From assembly GCA_005789685.1 (NCBI GenBank), contig SXXD01000275.1, positions 1 through 31,262 of the forward strand: a stretch of DNA of 31,262 bases, read 5' to 3'. The stretch is from Burkholderiales bacterium. Its GTDB lineage: Bacteria > Pseudomonadota > Gammaproteobacteria > Burkholderiales > Burkholderiaceae_C. Both the position numbers and the translations under genes were made by a program. Within the stretch, counting starts at the first letter, position 1. Each line of letters begins with the position of its first letter. The notes under the pieces were generated by a model, which was not told the DNA's origin, did not search any database, and saw nothing but the letters and a program-made list of their open reading frames with translations. This document shows, piece by piece, positions 17,286 to 25,109 of this stretch.

Positions 17286-18401
17286 TTAGTTGTGTACGGA
17301 TGTCAATTTGTGCATCCAGTTACCACCATTCTTTTCGCGGCCATATTGAATGTCTGTTAGCTTTTGACGCAGAGACAGGCTAACCTTGGCTATTTCAGCA
17401 TTGGGAATACTGTAAGAAAAGCTGTGGCTTTTCAGAACACTGATCGGAAAAAGAACAGCTGCTGTACCGCAAGCGAAGAGCTCGGTTATGTCGCCATTGG
17501 CTAGCCCTGTTCGCACTTCCTCTAAACTAATTTGACGCTCGTCAACGCGGCGGCCATCAGCCTTTGCAATTTCGATGATACTCTGGCGTGTCACGCCCGC
17601 TAATATGCTGTCGCTTAAGGCTGGGGTTGCAAGCGAGCCGTCTTTGTACACTGCGAAAATATTCATCCCGCCGAGTTCTTCGAGGAACTGCCCATGTTGT
17701 GCATCTAAGAACAAAACTTGTGCACACCCATTTTTGCGTGCTTCTTGAAGTGGCGCCAGTGAACCTGCGTAGTTGCCAGCGCACTTGGCGTAGCCGGTGC
17801 CTCCTTTGGCTGCGCGAGTATGGTGGGCAGAAACCCAAATCGGAATAGATGACACACCGTTTTCAAAGTAAGGGCCGGCTGGACTTGCAATGACATAAAA
17901 GGCAACTTTTTCAGCGCCGCGAACACCTAGAAAACTTTCATCCGCGATCATGAAGGGACGCAAGTACAAACTGGTTTCCGGTGTTTGCGAAAGCCACTTG
18001 GCGTCGATACCGACAAGTTGTTGGATTGATTGAAGAAATAATTCTTTCGGTAGTTCTGGCAGACCTAAACGCTCTGCCGACTTGGCAAAGCGGGCTGCAT
18101 TGAGCTCAGGTCGAAAGGCCCATATCGAGCCGTCGACGTGTTGGTAAGCTTTGAGTCCTTCAAAAATGGCTTGCGCGTAATGCAGCACCAATGAAGCGGG
18201 ATCGAGCATCAAAGGTCCGTAGGGAATGATGCGTGGCGCGTGCCAACCTTTTGCTAAAGTCCAATCGATGGCGACCATGTGGTCTGTGAAATGTTTGCCA
18301 AAACCAGGCTTGGTCAATATTTTCTGACGTTCAACATCAGATGTAGGCCGAGATGAAGTTTCAATGCTAAATTCGCTTGAAGAGCCATGTGTCAAAGTCA
18401 A
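17286..18401 (-). CDS. ilvE: Branched-chain amino acid aminotransferase (class IV, group II)
   Basis: A 371-residue PLP enzyme, the length of the eukaryotic-type BCAT group. The PLP lysine is Lys206 in GGTGYAKCAGNYA. EELGGMN (about 241-247), YAQAIFEGLKAY and ACGTAAVLFPI are family signatures. It transfers the amino group between leucine, isoleucine or valine and 2-oxoglutarate in the cytoplasm. The start is TTG 18401 with AAAGGA a few bases upstream; no in-frame ATG exists before residue 42. It diverges from the Bug gene at 18481 and is followed by a signal-less binding protein gene. A genome may carry another ilvE for biosynthesis; this copy's setting suggests a catabolic or substrate-specific role. 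Confidence 0.92.
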   Translation of the reverse strand: MTLTHGSSSEFSIETSSRPTSDVERQKILTKPGFGKHFTDHMVAIDWTLAKGWHAPRIIPYGPLMLDPASLVLHYAQAIFEGLKAYQHVDGSIWAFRPELNAARFAKSAERLGLPELPKELFLQSIQQLVGIDAKWLSQTPETSLYLRPFMIADESFLGVRGAEKVAFYVIASPAGPYFENGVSSIPIWVSAHHTRAAKGGTGYAKCAGNYAGSLAPLQEARKNGCAQVLFLDAQHGQFLEELGGMNIFAVYKDGSLATPALSDSILAGVTRQSIIEIAKADGRRVDERQISLEEVRTGLANGDITELFACGTAAVLFPISVLKSHSFSYSIPNAEIAKVSLSLRQKLTDIQYGREKNGGNWMHKLTSVHN

Positions 18402-18412
18402 AATAATTCCTT

Positions 18413-18441
18413 TTGCATTTTTCGTGATGTGTTTTTACATT
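18413..18441 (+). promoter_or_regulatory. Possible sigma70 promoter for the Bug gene
   Basis: TTGCAT (18413-18418) and TACATT (18436-18441) are 17 bases apart and lie about 40 bases before the Bug start. Both hexamers match the consensus only partly (3 and 4 of 6). The 79-base gap also has to serve the divergent aminotransferase gene. Confidence 0.35.
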
Positions 18442-18480
18442 ACGATAGTCTCAAAATCCGTCATCAAAAAAGAGGAAATA

Positions 18481-19452
18481 ATGAAAAAACTTCTGTGTTT
18501 TTCAATGCTTGCGCTTTCGCTGACTGCAACTAGCCTTGCTACAGCCCAAGATTACCCTGTTCGTCCTATCAAAATGATAGTCCCTTTTCCGCCTGCAGGT
18601 GGAACTGATAACGTCGCTCGCATCGTTGCCCAGCAGGTTTCCCAAGACCTCGGACAAAGCATCATTATTGAAAATCGCGCAGGCGCTGCCGGCATGATCG
18701 GTGCAGATGCGGTTGCAAAAGCTGAACCTGATGGCTACACCATTGTTTTAACCACCAACAGCACGCACGTCATTGGGCCGCTTTTAAACCCCAAAACGCC
18801 CTATTCCCCCACCAAGAGTTTCAGCCCAGTTATTTATCTGGCCCAGTCGCCTTCCATCATGGTCGTTCCTGTCAGCTCCCCGGCGAAAACAGTCAAAGAA
18901 TTCATTGAGTTAGCCAAGAAAAATCCTGGAAAATTGAATTACGGATCGGCTGGAAATGGCGGTATTCCGCACCTTTCTGGCGAGCGTTTTCAAGCCTTGT
19001 CTGGAATCAACATGGCACATGTCCCCTACAAAGGAACCGCATTGGCCATGCCAGACCTGATTGCTGGGCGATTAGATGTCATGTTCGATAGTTTTTCTTC
19101 AGGCTACCTACAGGCCAAAGACGGCAAGGTGCGGGCTTTAGGTGTTTCGTCTCCCGATCGCTCGCCCTTGGTACCAGAGTTACCAGCCATCAGCGAACAA
19201 CTGCCGGGTTTCATCTCTATGACCTGGTTTGGCGTTTTTGGCCCTGCTGGCATGCCTCAGTCTGTGGTCAATAAACTGAATACATCTTTCAATAAAGTAC
19301 TAAAAGACCCTCAGGTGAAAGAGCAATTGGCCAAAATGGGGATTGACGGAATCGGTGGCACTCCGGCAGATTTCACTAAAAAATTAGCAACCGATACCCA
19401 AGAGTGGCAAAAAGTGATCTCTGACGCAAAGATCACTTTGCAATCAAACTGA
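18481..19452 (+). CDS. Bug-family tripartite tricarboxylate transporter solute-binding protein
   Basis: A 323-residue periplasmic protein. The signal peptide MKKLLCFSMLALSLTATSLATA ends near ATAQ. The Bug fold follows: YPVRPIKMIVPFPPAGGTDN, IIENRAGAAGMIG, NYGSAGNGGIPHLSGE and HVPYKGTALAMPDLIAG. The frame runs back to 18364, but ATG 18481 is set by GAGGA 5-6 bases upstream and by the signal peptide. No TctA or TctB gene is in the window. It diverges from the aminotransferase/binding-protein pair and converges with the phosphatase gene. Its ligand could be a branched-chain oxo-acid or a related carboxylate, by context only. Confidence 0.95.
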   Translation: MKKLLCFSMLALSLTATSLATAQDYPVRPIKMIVPFPPAGGTDNVARIVAQQVSQDLGQSIIIENRAGAAGMIGADAVAKAEPDGYTIVLTTNSTHVIGPLLNPKTPYSPTKSFSPVIYLAQSPSIMVVPVSSPAKTVKEFIELAKKNPGKLNYGSAGNGGIPHLSGERFQALSGINMAHVPYKGTALAMPDLIAGRLDVMFDSFSSGYLQAKDGKVRALGVSSPDRSPLVPELPAISEQLPGFISMTWFGVFGPAGMPQSVVNKLNTSFNKVLKDPQVKEQLAKMGIDGIGGTPADFTKKLATDTQEWQKVISDAKITLQSN

Positions 19453-19475
19453 TCTGTCAACTTTCAAAGGGCTGG

Positions 19476-20180
19476 CTAAGACAGTTCTTTGATGCCCAAT
19501 GATTGCAGTTGATCCAGCGAATCTAACCAAGCCAAGGCGGGCGTGTTTTGAATGGGTTCGCCGTGGTTGTATCCATAGGTCATCAGCACCACAGGACAGC
19601 CTGCGGCATTGGCTGCTTGCGCGTCATTGCTTGAATCGCCCACCATCAAGGTAAGCGGCGGACTGCTGCACAAAGCTTCACAAGTTTTAAGAAGTGGCAG
19701 AGGGTCTGGTTTTTTCCGCTCAAAACTGTCACCCCCAAAAACTTGCTCAAAGTATGCAGACAGGCCTTTGTCTTTTAGCAAGGGGGTTGTGAAAGACAGA
19801 GGTTTGTTGGTCAGGCAAGCCAGTGGCAAACCCATGCCTTTAAGAAGTTCTAGGCCTTCGATCACACCCGGAAAGACTTTTGAAAACTCACCGTTGATGC
19901 TTAGGTAATGATGCTCGTATCGCTTCCAAACGGGCGTGAACAATTGTTCTACTTCGTGCTGATGGCTAGCCACTTCTGGCAATGCCAGTTGGTGCAACAG
20001 CACTGTGCGAATGAGGTGCTCTGAACCTTTGCCAATGCCGCGTTCAATCAAGCCTCGATGGGCCGTTGGGATATTCAGGTCAGTCAAGGCGCGGTTGAGT
20101 GCAACTTCAAAGTCGCCAATGGTATCGACCATGGTGCCGTCTAAGTCGATCATGACGGCTTGCAAATTGAGGTTTTTCAT
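19476..20180 (-). CDS. gph: Phosphoglycolate phosphatase-like HAD hydrolase
   Basis: A 234-residue HAD-superfamily protein. Motif I is IDLDGTMVDT (nucleophile Asp12, acid/base Asp14), motif II lies in CLTNKP, motif III Lys in RKKPDPLPLL, and motif IV is MVGDSSNDAQAAN. The cap domain sits between motifs I and II as in Gph. It dephosphorylates 2-phosphoglycolate, made in DNA repair or oxygenase reactions, to glycolate. ATG 20180 fits the family start. It is convergent with the Bug gene (23 bases apart) and lies 44 bases after the FAD oxidoreductase gene on the same strand. Other HAD phosphatases share these motifs, so the exact substrate is probable rather than certain. Confidence 0.88.
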   Translation of the reverse strand: MKNLNLQAVMIDLDGTMVDTIGDFEVALNRALTDLNIPTAHRGLIERGIGKGSEHLIRTVLLHQLALPEVASHQHEVEQLFTPVWKRYEHHYLSINGEFSKVFPGVIEGLELLKGMGLPLACLTNKPLSFTTPLLKDKGLSAYFEQVFGGDSFERKKPDPLPLLKTCEALCSSPPLTLMVGDSSNDAQAANAAGCPVVLMTYGYNHGEPIQNTPALAWLDSLDQLQSLGIKELS

Positions 20181-20224
20181 TTTTTGAGTGTAGCGAGTGC
20201 AGGCCTAGAAAAAATAACACGGCC

Positions 20225-21409
20225 TTAAATAATGTTGGCTTCAAAATAAGGACGGTTGTTAACCACGCGGCTCCAACCAAAAGCGCCCAAATCAAGCGTT
20301 CTAAATTCTCCATACGTGATCAGTTCAGACAAGGCCCGACCAATGGCTGGCGAATGCTGCAGACCATGACCACTGAAGCCATTTGCAAAAAGTAAATTGT
20401 CTATATCGGGGTGTGCGCCCAAAATGACATTTTGGTCTAAGGTGTTCATGTCGTAGTGGCCTGCCCAACTGCGCTTTAGTCGCAAGGCCTCAAATCCAGG
20501 AACTCGTGCCGCTAGCAGGGGCCACAACACTTCTTCAAACAAATCATGCTGAATGATGAAATCATGACACTGCACATCGTCTTCTAATTTGGGGGCAATT
20601 CCGCAAATGTAGCCTTCTCCTTCTGGCCGGAAATAGGCCCCCGAGGGATCAATCACCATGGGGCAATTCTCTAATGTGGCGCTGCTGGTGAAATAAAAAA
20701 TGGTCCTTTTGCGAGCTTCCACGGGTAGCTCAATGCCAGCTGTTTGGGCTAGGGCAGATGCACCTGTGCCAGCTGCATTCACAAGCTTGTCAAAACTGAT
20801 TTGAGTACCATCTGTTAATTCAGCCGAAATTATTTTTCTCCCTGACCTGTGTAGTTTCTCGACACGCGCCTGCACGTAATGCACACCTAAGGAAATGGCT
20901 TTTTTCCGAAAGCCTTGCATCAGCCCATAGGCATCTAGCCAACCCTCCCCACTGTTGCCAATAGAGCCGGCTGAAAGGTCATTCACATTCAACCAAGCAT
21001 ACCGAGCACTCAGTTCAGAAGATGTTAAAAGTGATACATCAACTTTTTCTGATTTTTGAACAGCGTGATTGGATTGCAAAGTGTTTAGGCCATCTGGGGT
21101 AGCAAGAAACAGATAACCGCGCTCTTTGAAGTTAACAGCCGGAACTTCGTCACCAACTGCCAAGTGATGCTCGATGCCTTTTAGGAAAGCACTGCCAAAT
21201 TGGGAAAGTTTGATGTTCTCAGGCGTTGAAAACTGATGCCGAATAGAAGCTGCTGAAAGTGCGGTTGCAGATTTTTCATATGAAAAATCTTGTTCTATAA
21301 CGTGAATTTTTCCCTTGAAATCTGGCTGTGAAGCTAGAAAAAATGCGGCAGCACTTCCAATGACGGCACCACCCACAATCAAGACATCAGTTTGCATAGA
21401 AATAGTCAT
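20225..21409 (-). CDS. DAO-type FAD-dependent oxidoreductase (FOXRED1/sarcosine oxidase-like)
   Basis: About 394 residues. The FAD site is DVLIVGGAVIGSAAAFFL (Gly13-Gly18) with a strand-2 acid in HVIEQDFSY and the segment SAASIRHQFSTPENIKLSQFG, typical of the FOXRED1-like branch. The C-terminal FANGFSGHGLQHSPAIG is the second flavin-contact motif. Members oxidise amino or imino acids, giving imines and hydrogen peroxide or passing electrons on. ATG 21409 is preferred; ATG 21397 and the longer start at 21427 are possible. It diverges from an ornithine cyclodeaminase-family gene 50 bases away, so the oxidised product could be an imine that the neighbour reduces. Confidence 0.9.
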   Translation of the reverse strand: MTISMQTDVLIVGGAVIGSAAAFFLASQPDFKGKIHVIEQDFSYEKSATALSAASIRHQFSTPENIKLSQFGSAFLKGIEHHLAVGDEVPAVNFKERGYLFLATPDGLNTLQSNHAVQKSEKVDVSLLTSSELSARYAWLNVNDLSAGSIGNSGEGWLDAYGLMQGFRKKAISLGVHYVQARVEKLHRSGRKIISAELTDGTQISFDKLVNAAGTGASALAQTAGIELPVEARKRTIFYFTSSATLENCPMVIDPSGAYFRPEGEGYICGIAPKLEDDVQCHDFIIQHDLFEEVLWPLLAARVPGFEALRLKRSWAGHYDMNTLDQNVILGAHPDIDNLLFANGFSGHGLQHSPAIGRALSELITYGEFRTLDLGAFGWSRVVNNRPYFEANII

Positions 21410-21459
21410 TGAACTTACACTTAACAAGTTTATACAACATATTGTCAGTTAAAAATACC
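21410..21459. promoter_or_regulatory. Divergent promoter gap with short dyads
   Basis: Fifty AT-rich bases separate the two divergent starts. AACTT (21412-21416) and AAGTT (21426-21430) form an inverted repeat, and ACAA-CATA-TTGT lies at 21434-21445. Both genes are probably controlled together. Confidence 0.35.
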
Positions 21460-22407
21460 ATGGACTACTTTGATTCAAGTGCTGTTAAAAATGCCCTACC
21501 CTATCCTCAGCTCATTGACGCCTTGACCCAAGGATTGCAATTGCCAATCGAAGTACCGCCGCGAAGCTATTTTGCGCCCAATGCTGACGCCAGTTGTGTT
21601 CTGATCATGCCAGCTTGGAAGGCTCAAGAAGTTTTTGGCGTCAAACTTGTATCTGTATGGCCCTCCAACAAAGCCATCGGATCACCTACAGTTTCAGCCG
21701 TTTATGTTTTGCTTTCTTGTGAAAACGGCATGCCTCTTGCCGTCATCGATGGCACTGAACTCACTTTGCGCCGAACTGCCGCTGCTGCAGCTTTAGCGGC
21801 CAAAATTCTTGCACGCAAAAATAGTCACACTCTGGCAATATTGGGCACTGGCGCTTTATGTGTGCCTATGGTTCAAGCGCATGCAAGCGTGCACCCCTTC
21901 AAAAGTATCTTGATATGGGGAAGACAAAAAACCAAAGCGCTGGCAGCGGTCGCTGAGCTCAAAACTCTGGGCATTGAGTCTGATTACTCAGAAGACTTAG
22001 AAGAAACCTTGAACCAAGCAGACGTGGTGGCAGCAGCCACAACAGCCACTGAGCCTTTCATACTGTCCAAATGGCTCAAGCCTGGAACGCACTTAGGTCT
22101 AATAGGCGCATTTACAGCGCAAATGGCAGAAGCCGAACCAGCGCTCATGAGCAAGGTGCAGGTGTTTGCAGACAACCGAGCTGCTGTGCTTGAAAAAGGC
22201 GGTGAAATATACCAAGCTATTCAACAAGGCATCATCTTGCCCTCAAGCATTGAGGGCGAGATGGCTGAGTTGGCATCCGACCCTTCTAGATCATGGCGAA
22301 AAGACGATCAGGCCATGACCGTTTTCAAGTCGGTGGGTTTTGCATCTCTTGATCTCATTGCAGCAGAGCTCGTTTATCAGGCTGATTGCCACAAAACTGT
22401 CAAATGA
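21460..22407 (+). CDS. Ornithine cyclodeaminase / mu-crystallin family protein
   Basis: A 315-residue NAD(P)-binding protein. Lys62 (FGVKLVSVWP) and the Arg pair 104-105 (LTLRRTAAAAALAAK) match substrate-contact positions of the family. The Rossmann motif is LAILGTGA (Gly129, Gly131). Members include ornithine cyclodeaminase, alanine dehydrogenase and cyclic imine reductases, so the name should not be taken as ornithine specificity. The usual R-E after the GAY/F-x segment reads AFTAQMAEAEP, with Ala in place of Arg. ATG 21460 is chosen because earlier residues overlap the divergent gene and do not fit the family. Context with a DAO-type oxidase suggests an imine reductase role; this is inference. 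Confidence 0.88.
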   Translation: MDYFDSSAVKNALPYPQLIDALTQGLQLPIEVPPRSYFAPNADASCVLIMPAWKAQEVFGVKLVSVWPSNKAIGSPTVSAVYVLLSCENGMPLAVIDGTELTLRRTAAAAALAAKILARKNSHTLAILGTGALCVPMVQAHASVHPFKSILIWGRQKTKALAAVAELKTLGIESDYSEDLEETLNQADVVAAATTATEPFILSKWLKPGTHLGLIGAFTAQMAEAEPALMSKVQVFADNRAAVLEKGGEIYQAIQQGIILPSSIEGEMAELASDPSRSWRKDDQAMTVFKSVGFASLDLIAAELVYQADCHKTVK

Positions 22408-22452
22408 ATGACTCAAGATGCACAACGTTGCCTCAAAGGGTAAGCAAGACTC

Positions 22453-23043
22453 TTAACGAATATCTCCAGCCAAACTCGCAAGCGTGTCGGCAGCAATTTC
22501 AACGTGCGACGGATAGTTCGTGTGATCGCAACCCAACTTCACACTGGCTCCAGCCTTGATGGCTGCGCACATGGCCGCATTGAATTCAAATCGTACGAAG
22601 TGAACTGCTGAAGTTTTTTCGTCGTTTTCTCGATCGAGGTCTTCGTCGGCAATGGCATACACACGGCCATGGCCTTCCACCTCTACAAACGTTCGATCTT
22701 CAATGCCAATAAGCCGTGCCAGTTCGCGTTTGCGCTCGTTGATGTCGGTGTACTCCAACATCATGGTGGCTTTCCAGTTACGGCCTTCGGGCAACAAGGG
22801 GGCATAGGCTTCAATCTCGTCTTGAATGCCTTCTTCTTCAAAGATTTTTTCAATGCGGAGCATTTCTTGGATTTGATAGCGAATGGTGGTTTCGCTTTCA
22901 AACTGTAAATTAACATGGTCGCCCAACTGAACGCTGCGCAGTTTGCGGTGCGCAATGACTTCGGGTTTGTGAACTTTGCGCCATTTGGTATAGGCCTCCA
23001 GCGTCATCAAGCTCTCGGGGGTAATGTGTCCTGTTAATTGCAT
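22453..23043 (-). CDS. DUF3501-family protein
   Basis: About 196 residues of the DUF3501 family: LTLEAYTKWRKVHKPEVIAHRKLRSVQLGDHVNLQFES, then ETTIRYQIQEMLRIEKIFEEE (each only partly diagnostic alone) and a C-terminal CDHTNYPSHVEI. No function is known. No signal peptide or membrane segment is visible, so it is probably cytoplasmic. ATG 23043 has GGAG 6-7 bases upstream; ATG 23055 and TTG 23058 are also in frame. It starts within 20 bases of the Fe-S protein stop, as the third gene after rubrerythrin. DUF3501 is commonly found with such Fe-S and rubrerythrin genes, pointing to a shared task in peroxide or redox stress. Confidence 0.88.
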   Translation of the reverse strand: MQLTGHITPESLMTLEAYTKWRKVHKPEVIAHRKLRSVQLGDHVNLQFESETTIRYQIQEMLRIEKIFEEEGIQDEIEAYAPLLPEGRNWKATMMLEYTDINERKRELARLIGIEDRTFVEVEGHGRVYAIADEDLDRENDEKTSAVHFVRFEFNAAMCAAIKAGASVKLGCDHTNYPSHVEIAADTLASLAGDIR

Positions 23044-23058
23044 GTGCAACTCCATCAA

Positions 23059-24408
23059 TTATTTCAAACCGTACGCTTTGCGAACCAAGGTCAGGGGGTG
23101 ATTCAGTTCGGGGGCACCCAAACCATTCACTTCAAAACCTTGCGCAATGTGGTGACCGCCCAGTGGGCAATCTGAGCTAATAAAGTCTGGCTTGCTGCCA
23201 TCCTTCATGGTGGCCATGGCTTTGAACACTGGCTTGCCAATTTTCATGGCCATATCGTGTGAACCTTTTTTCACACCATAGGTGCCTGCATGGCCGGAGC
23301 AGCGCTCAATGGTGTTGATCTCTGTGCCCGGAATCATCTTGAGCATTTCTTCAGTTTTGCGCCCAATGTTTTGCACACGACCATGGCAAGGAATTTGGTA
23401 GCTCACATTGCCCAATTTTTCTGGGAACTCGGTTTTCAAAAGTCCATCGCGTTTGCGGGCCATGAAATATTCGAAGGGATCCCACATGTGCTCTTTGACC
23501 AACTGAGTGTCTGCGCAGTCAGGAAACATCAAGGGTATTTCTTGTTTGAACATCAGTGCACAACTGGGTACGGCAGCCATGATGGCGAAGCCATCTTTGG
23601 CATATTTGGCCAGCTCAGGAATGTTGGCTTCTTTCGAGGCCTTGACCGAATCAAGATCGCCCAATTCAAGCTTGGGCATACCACAGCACTTTTCTTTTTC
23701 CACAAGCACATAAGGTATGTCGTTGTGGTTCAAAATTTTGAGCAAGTCGTGGCCAATGCCTGGCTCGTTGTAGTTGATGTAGCAAGTTGAATAAATAGCC
23801 ACTTTGCCAGGCGTTTTTGCGCCATCGACGACTTTGACTGATAGAGCTTCTTCTGCACTCGAACGGAATTTACGAGTGGCCAAAGAAGGCAACCAAGCGT
23901 TTTGATCGACACCCAAGGTGGACTCCATCAAACTGCGAGCCACTTTCGTTTTGTTCACGGCATTGACCGCTTGCACCACGATGGGAATACCGGCCAAGGA
24001 ACCATGCGTATCAGTAGATGCCAAGAAATTCTCTGCGGCACTGACTTCACCTTTTTTGAACTTGATGGCCTTGGCGCGCAACATGGTGTGCGGAAAATCC
24101 AAGTTCCATTCGTGAGGTGGTGTGTAGGGGCACTTGGTCATGTAACACAGGTCGCACATGAAGCACTGGTCCACCACTTTCCAGTAGTCTTTTTTGTCGA
24201 CGCCGTCCACTTCCATGGTGCTGCTCTCGTCCACCAAGTCAAATAAAGTGGGGAAAGAGCCGCACAGGCTGACGCAGCGGCGACATCCATGACAAATGTC
24301 GAAAATACGCTCAAGCTCGTTGAAGCAAGACTCTTCGTTGTAGAAGTCTTTGCCTTGCCAATCTAAAGCATGTCTTGTGGGGGCTTCCAAATTGCCTTCT
24401 GTGGCCAC
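23059..24408 (-). CDS. Fe-S protein of the GlpC/heterodisulfide reductase D type
   Basis: A 449-residue protein. Two [4Fe-4S] ferredoxin motifs lie at the N-terminus: Cys39, 42, 45, 49 (ICHGCRRCVSLCG) and Cys82, 85, 88, 93 (QCFMCDLCYMTKCP). Two Cys-rich CCG-type domains follow. The first is complete (a Cys in STCYINYNEP, then EKCCGMPKLELGD). The second has the GlpC-like form PCHGRVQNIG and ERCSGHAGTYG. GlpC is the membrane-linked electron carrier of anaerobic glycerol-3-phosphate dehydrogenase, but no GlpA/B partner is here. Instead it sits between rubrerythrin and DUF3501 and may pass electrons to rubrerythrin. The start is GTG 24408 with AGGAG six bases upstream. Confidence 0.9.
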   Translation of the reverse strand: MATEGNLEAPTRHALDWQGKDFYNEESCFNELERIFDICHGCRRCVSLCGSFPTLFDLVDESSTMEVDGVDKKDYWKVVDQCFMCDLCYMTKCPYTPPHEWNLDFPHTMLRAKAIKFKKGEVSAAENFLASTDTHGSLAGIPIVVQAVNAVNKTKVARSLMESTLGVDQNAWLPSLATRKFRSSAEEALSVKVVDGAKTPGKVAIYSTCYINYNEPGIGHDLLKILNHNDIPYVLVEKEKCCGMPKLELGDLDSVKASKEANIPELAKYAKDGFAIMAAVPSCALMFKQEIPLMFPDCADTQLVKEHMWDPFEYFMARKRDGLLKTEFPEKLGNVSYQIPCHGRVQNIGRKTEEMLKMIPGTEINTIERCSGHAGTYGVKKGSHDMAMKIGKPVFKAMATMKDGSKPDFISSDCPLGGHHIAQGFEVNGLGAPELNHPLTLVRKAYGLK

Positions 24409-24429
24409 GTGGTTCTCCTAATGGTGATT

Positions 24430-24469
24430 CGATTTCGCAAACAGTTGAAGCCAACTGTTTGCGAAATCG
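24430..24469 (-). repeat. Perfect 18-bp stem-loop between rubrerythrin and Fe-S genes
   Basis: Arms 24430-24447 and 24452-24469 are perfect reverse complements around a 4-base loop (24448-24451). In the transcript the stem ends about 12 bases before the AGGAG of the Fe-S gene. No U-run follows it, so it is more likely an RNA-stabilising, processing or translation-control element than a standard terminator. Confidence 0.9.
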
Positions 24470-24491
24470 CTGCACCCCAAAGAGGTGCAGC
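24469..24491 (-). repeat. Second hairpin, 8-bp perfect stem
   Basis: GCTGCACC (24469-24476) pairs with GGTGCAGC (24484-24491) around a 7-base loop. In the minus-strand transcript it comes first after the rubrerythrin stop, then touches the 18-bp stem. Read in that direction, CGATTT occurs just before this hairpin and again just after it, as a short direct repeat. Confidence 0.85.
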
Positions 24492-24509
24492 AAATCGTTT
24501 CAGTAGAAA

Positions 24510-24932
24510 TTAATCGACCAATTCGGTTAAAGCTTTTTGATAGCGGTTGGCGTGTGAACGCTCGGCCTTGGCCAAGGTTTCAAACCAATCTGCAACTTCG
24601 TCAAAGCCTTCATCGCGTGCAGTCTTGGCCATACCTGGGTACATGTCGGTGTACTCGTGGGTTTCGCCAGCCACAGCAGAGGCTAGATTTTGACGTGTGG
24701 AGCCAATTGGCATGCCAGTAGCTGGATCGCCAGACTGCTCGAGAAACTCGAGGTGGCCGTGAGCATGACCGGTTTCGCCTTCAGCGGTAGAGCGGAACAA
24801 AGCGGCGACGTCGTTCTGACCTTCAACGTCAGCTTTGTTTGCGAAGTACAAATAGCGACGGTTGGCTTGAGACTCGCCTGCGAAGGCGTCTTTCAGGCAT
24901 TGTTCCGTGCGCGAGCCTTTAAGTGCTGCCAT
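24510..24932 (-). CDS. Rubrerythrin, diiron domain only
   Basis: A 140-residue rubrerythrin-family four-helix protein. Iron ligands can be read as Glu20 ([10 protein letters not shown]), Glu53 and His56 (EGETGH), Glu90 and Glu93 (GETHEY), and Glu124 and His127 (KAERSH). This matches the spacing in classical rubrerythrin, but the C-terminal rubredoxin domain is absent. The protein probably reduces hydrogen peroxide and needs an external electron donor, perhaps the Fe-S protein encoded next. AAGGAG precedes ATG 24932 by 8 bases, one of the strongest ribosome binding sites in the window. It heads the three-gene operon. Confidence 0.94.
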   Translation of the reverse strand: MAALKGSRTEQCLKDAFAGESQANRRYLYFANKADVEGQNDVAALFRSTAEGETGHAHGHLEFLEQSGDPATGMPIGSTRQNLASAVAGETHEYTDMYPGMAKTARDEGFDEVADWFETLAKAERSHANRYQKALTELVD

Positions 24933-24960
24933 GGTTAATCTCCTTGATATTGAAAAAATG

Positions 24961-24980
24961 CTTTGACCGGTTTGTCAAAG
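24961..24980 (-). promoter_or_regulatory. Perfect dyad upstream of rubrerythrin
   Basis: CTTTGAC and GTCAAAG, perfect 7-base arms around CGGTTT, lie 29-48 bases before the rubrerythrin start. This could be an operator overlapping the promoter or a 5'-leader hairpin. Confidence 0.5.
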
Positions 24981-25054
24981 ACTTTCCAAGGATAGCCATA
25001 ACTTGTGAAAGCTTCATTGCATTTCTCAATAGGCATGATTGATGAAAGCTAATA

Positions 25055-25081
25055 GATTGGTAATTACCCTAGGTATCAATC
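25055..25081 (-). promoter_or_regulatory. Long imperfect dyad upstream of rubrerythrin
   Basis: Arms GATTGGTA and TATCAATC (7 of 8 matched) flank an 11-base centre, and a perfect 10-base palindrome GGTAATTACC sits at 25059-25068. The site is about 125-150 bases before the rubrerythrin start. A regulator site is likely; its identity is not known. A further dyad TTTGAT-CGCCT-ATCAAA at 25084-25100 looks FNR-like but has a 5-base rather than 4-base spacer. Confidence 0.4.
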
Positions 25082-25109
25082 ATTTTGATCGCCTATCAAA
25101 TCGTCCAAG

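Noticed and set aside
22408..22452. 11-codon frame (ATG shortly after the OCD stop) as a small gene
   Set aside because: Too short, no ribosome binding site, no sign of conservation.
25084..25100. TTTGAT-CGCCT-ATCAAA as an FNR box for rubrerythrin
   Set aside because: The arms fit but the spacer is 5 bases instead of 4, and it lies far upstream at the end of the MFS gene. Kept only as a note.
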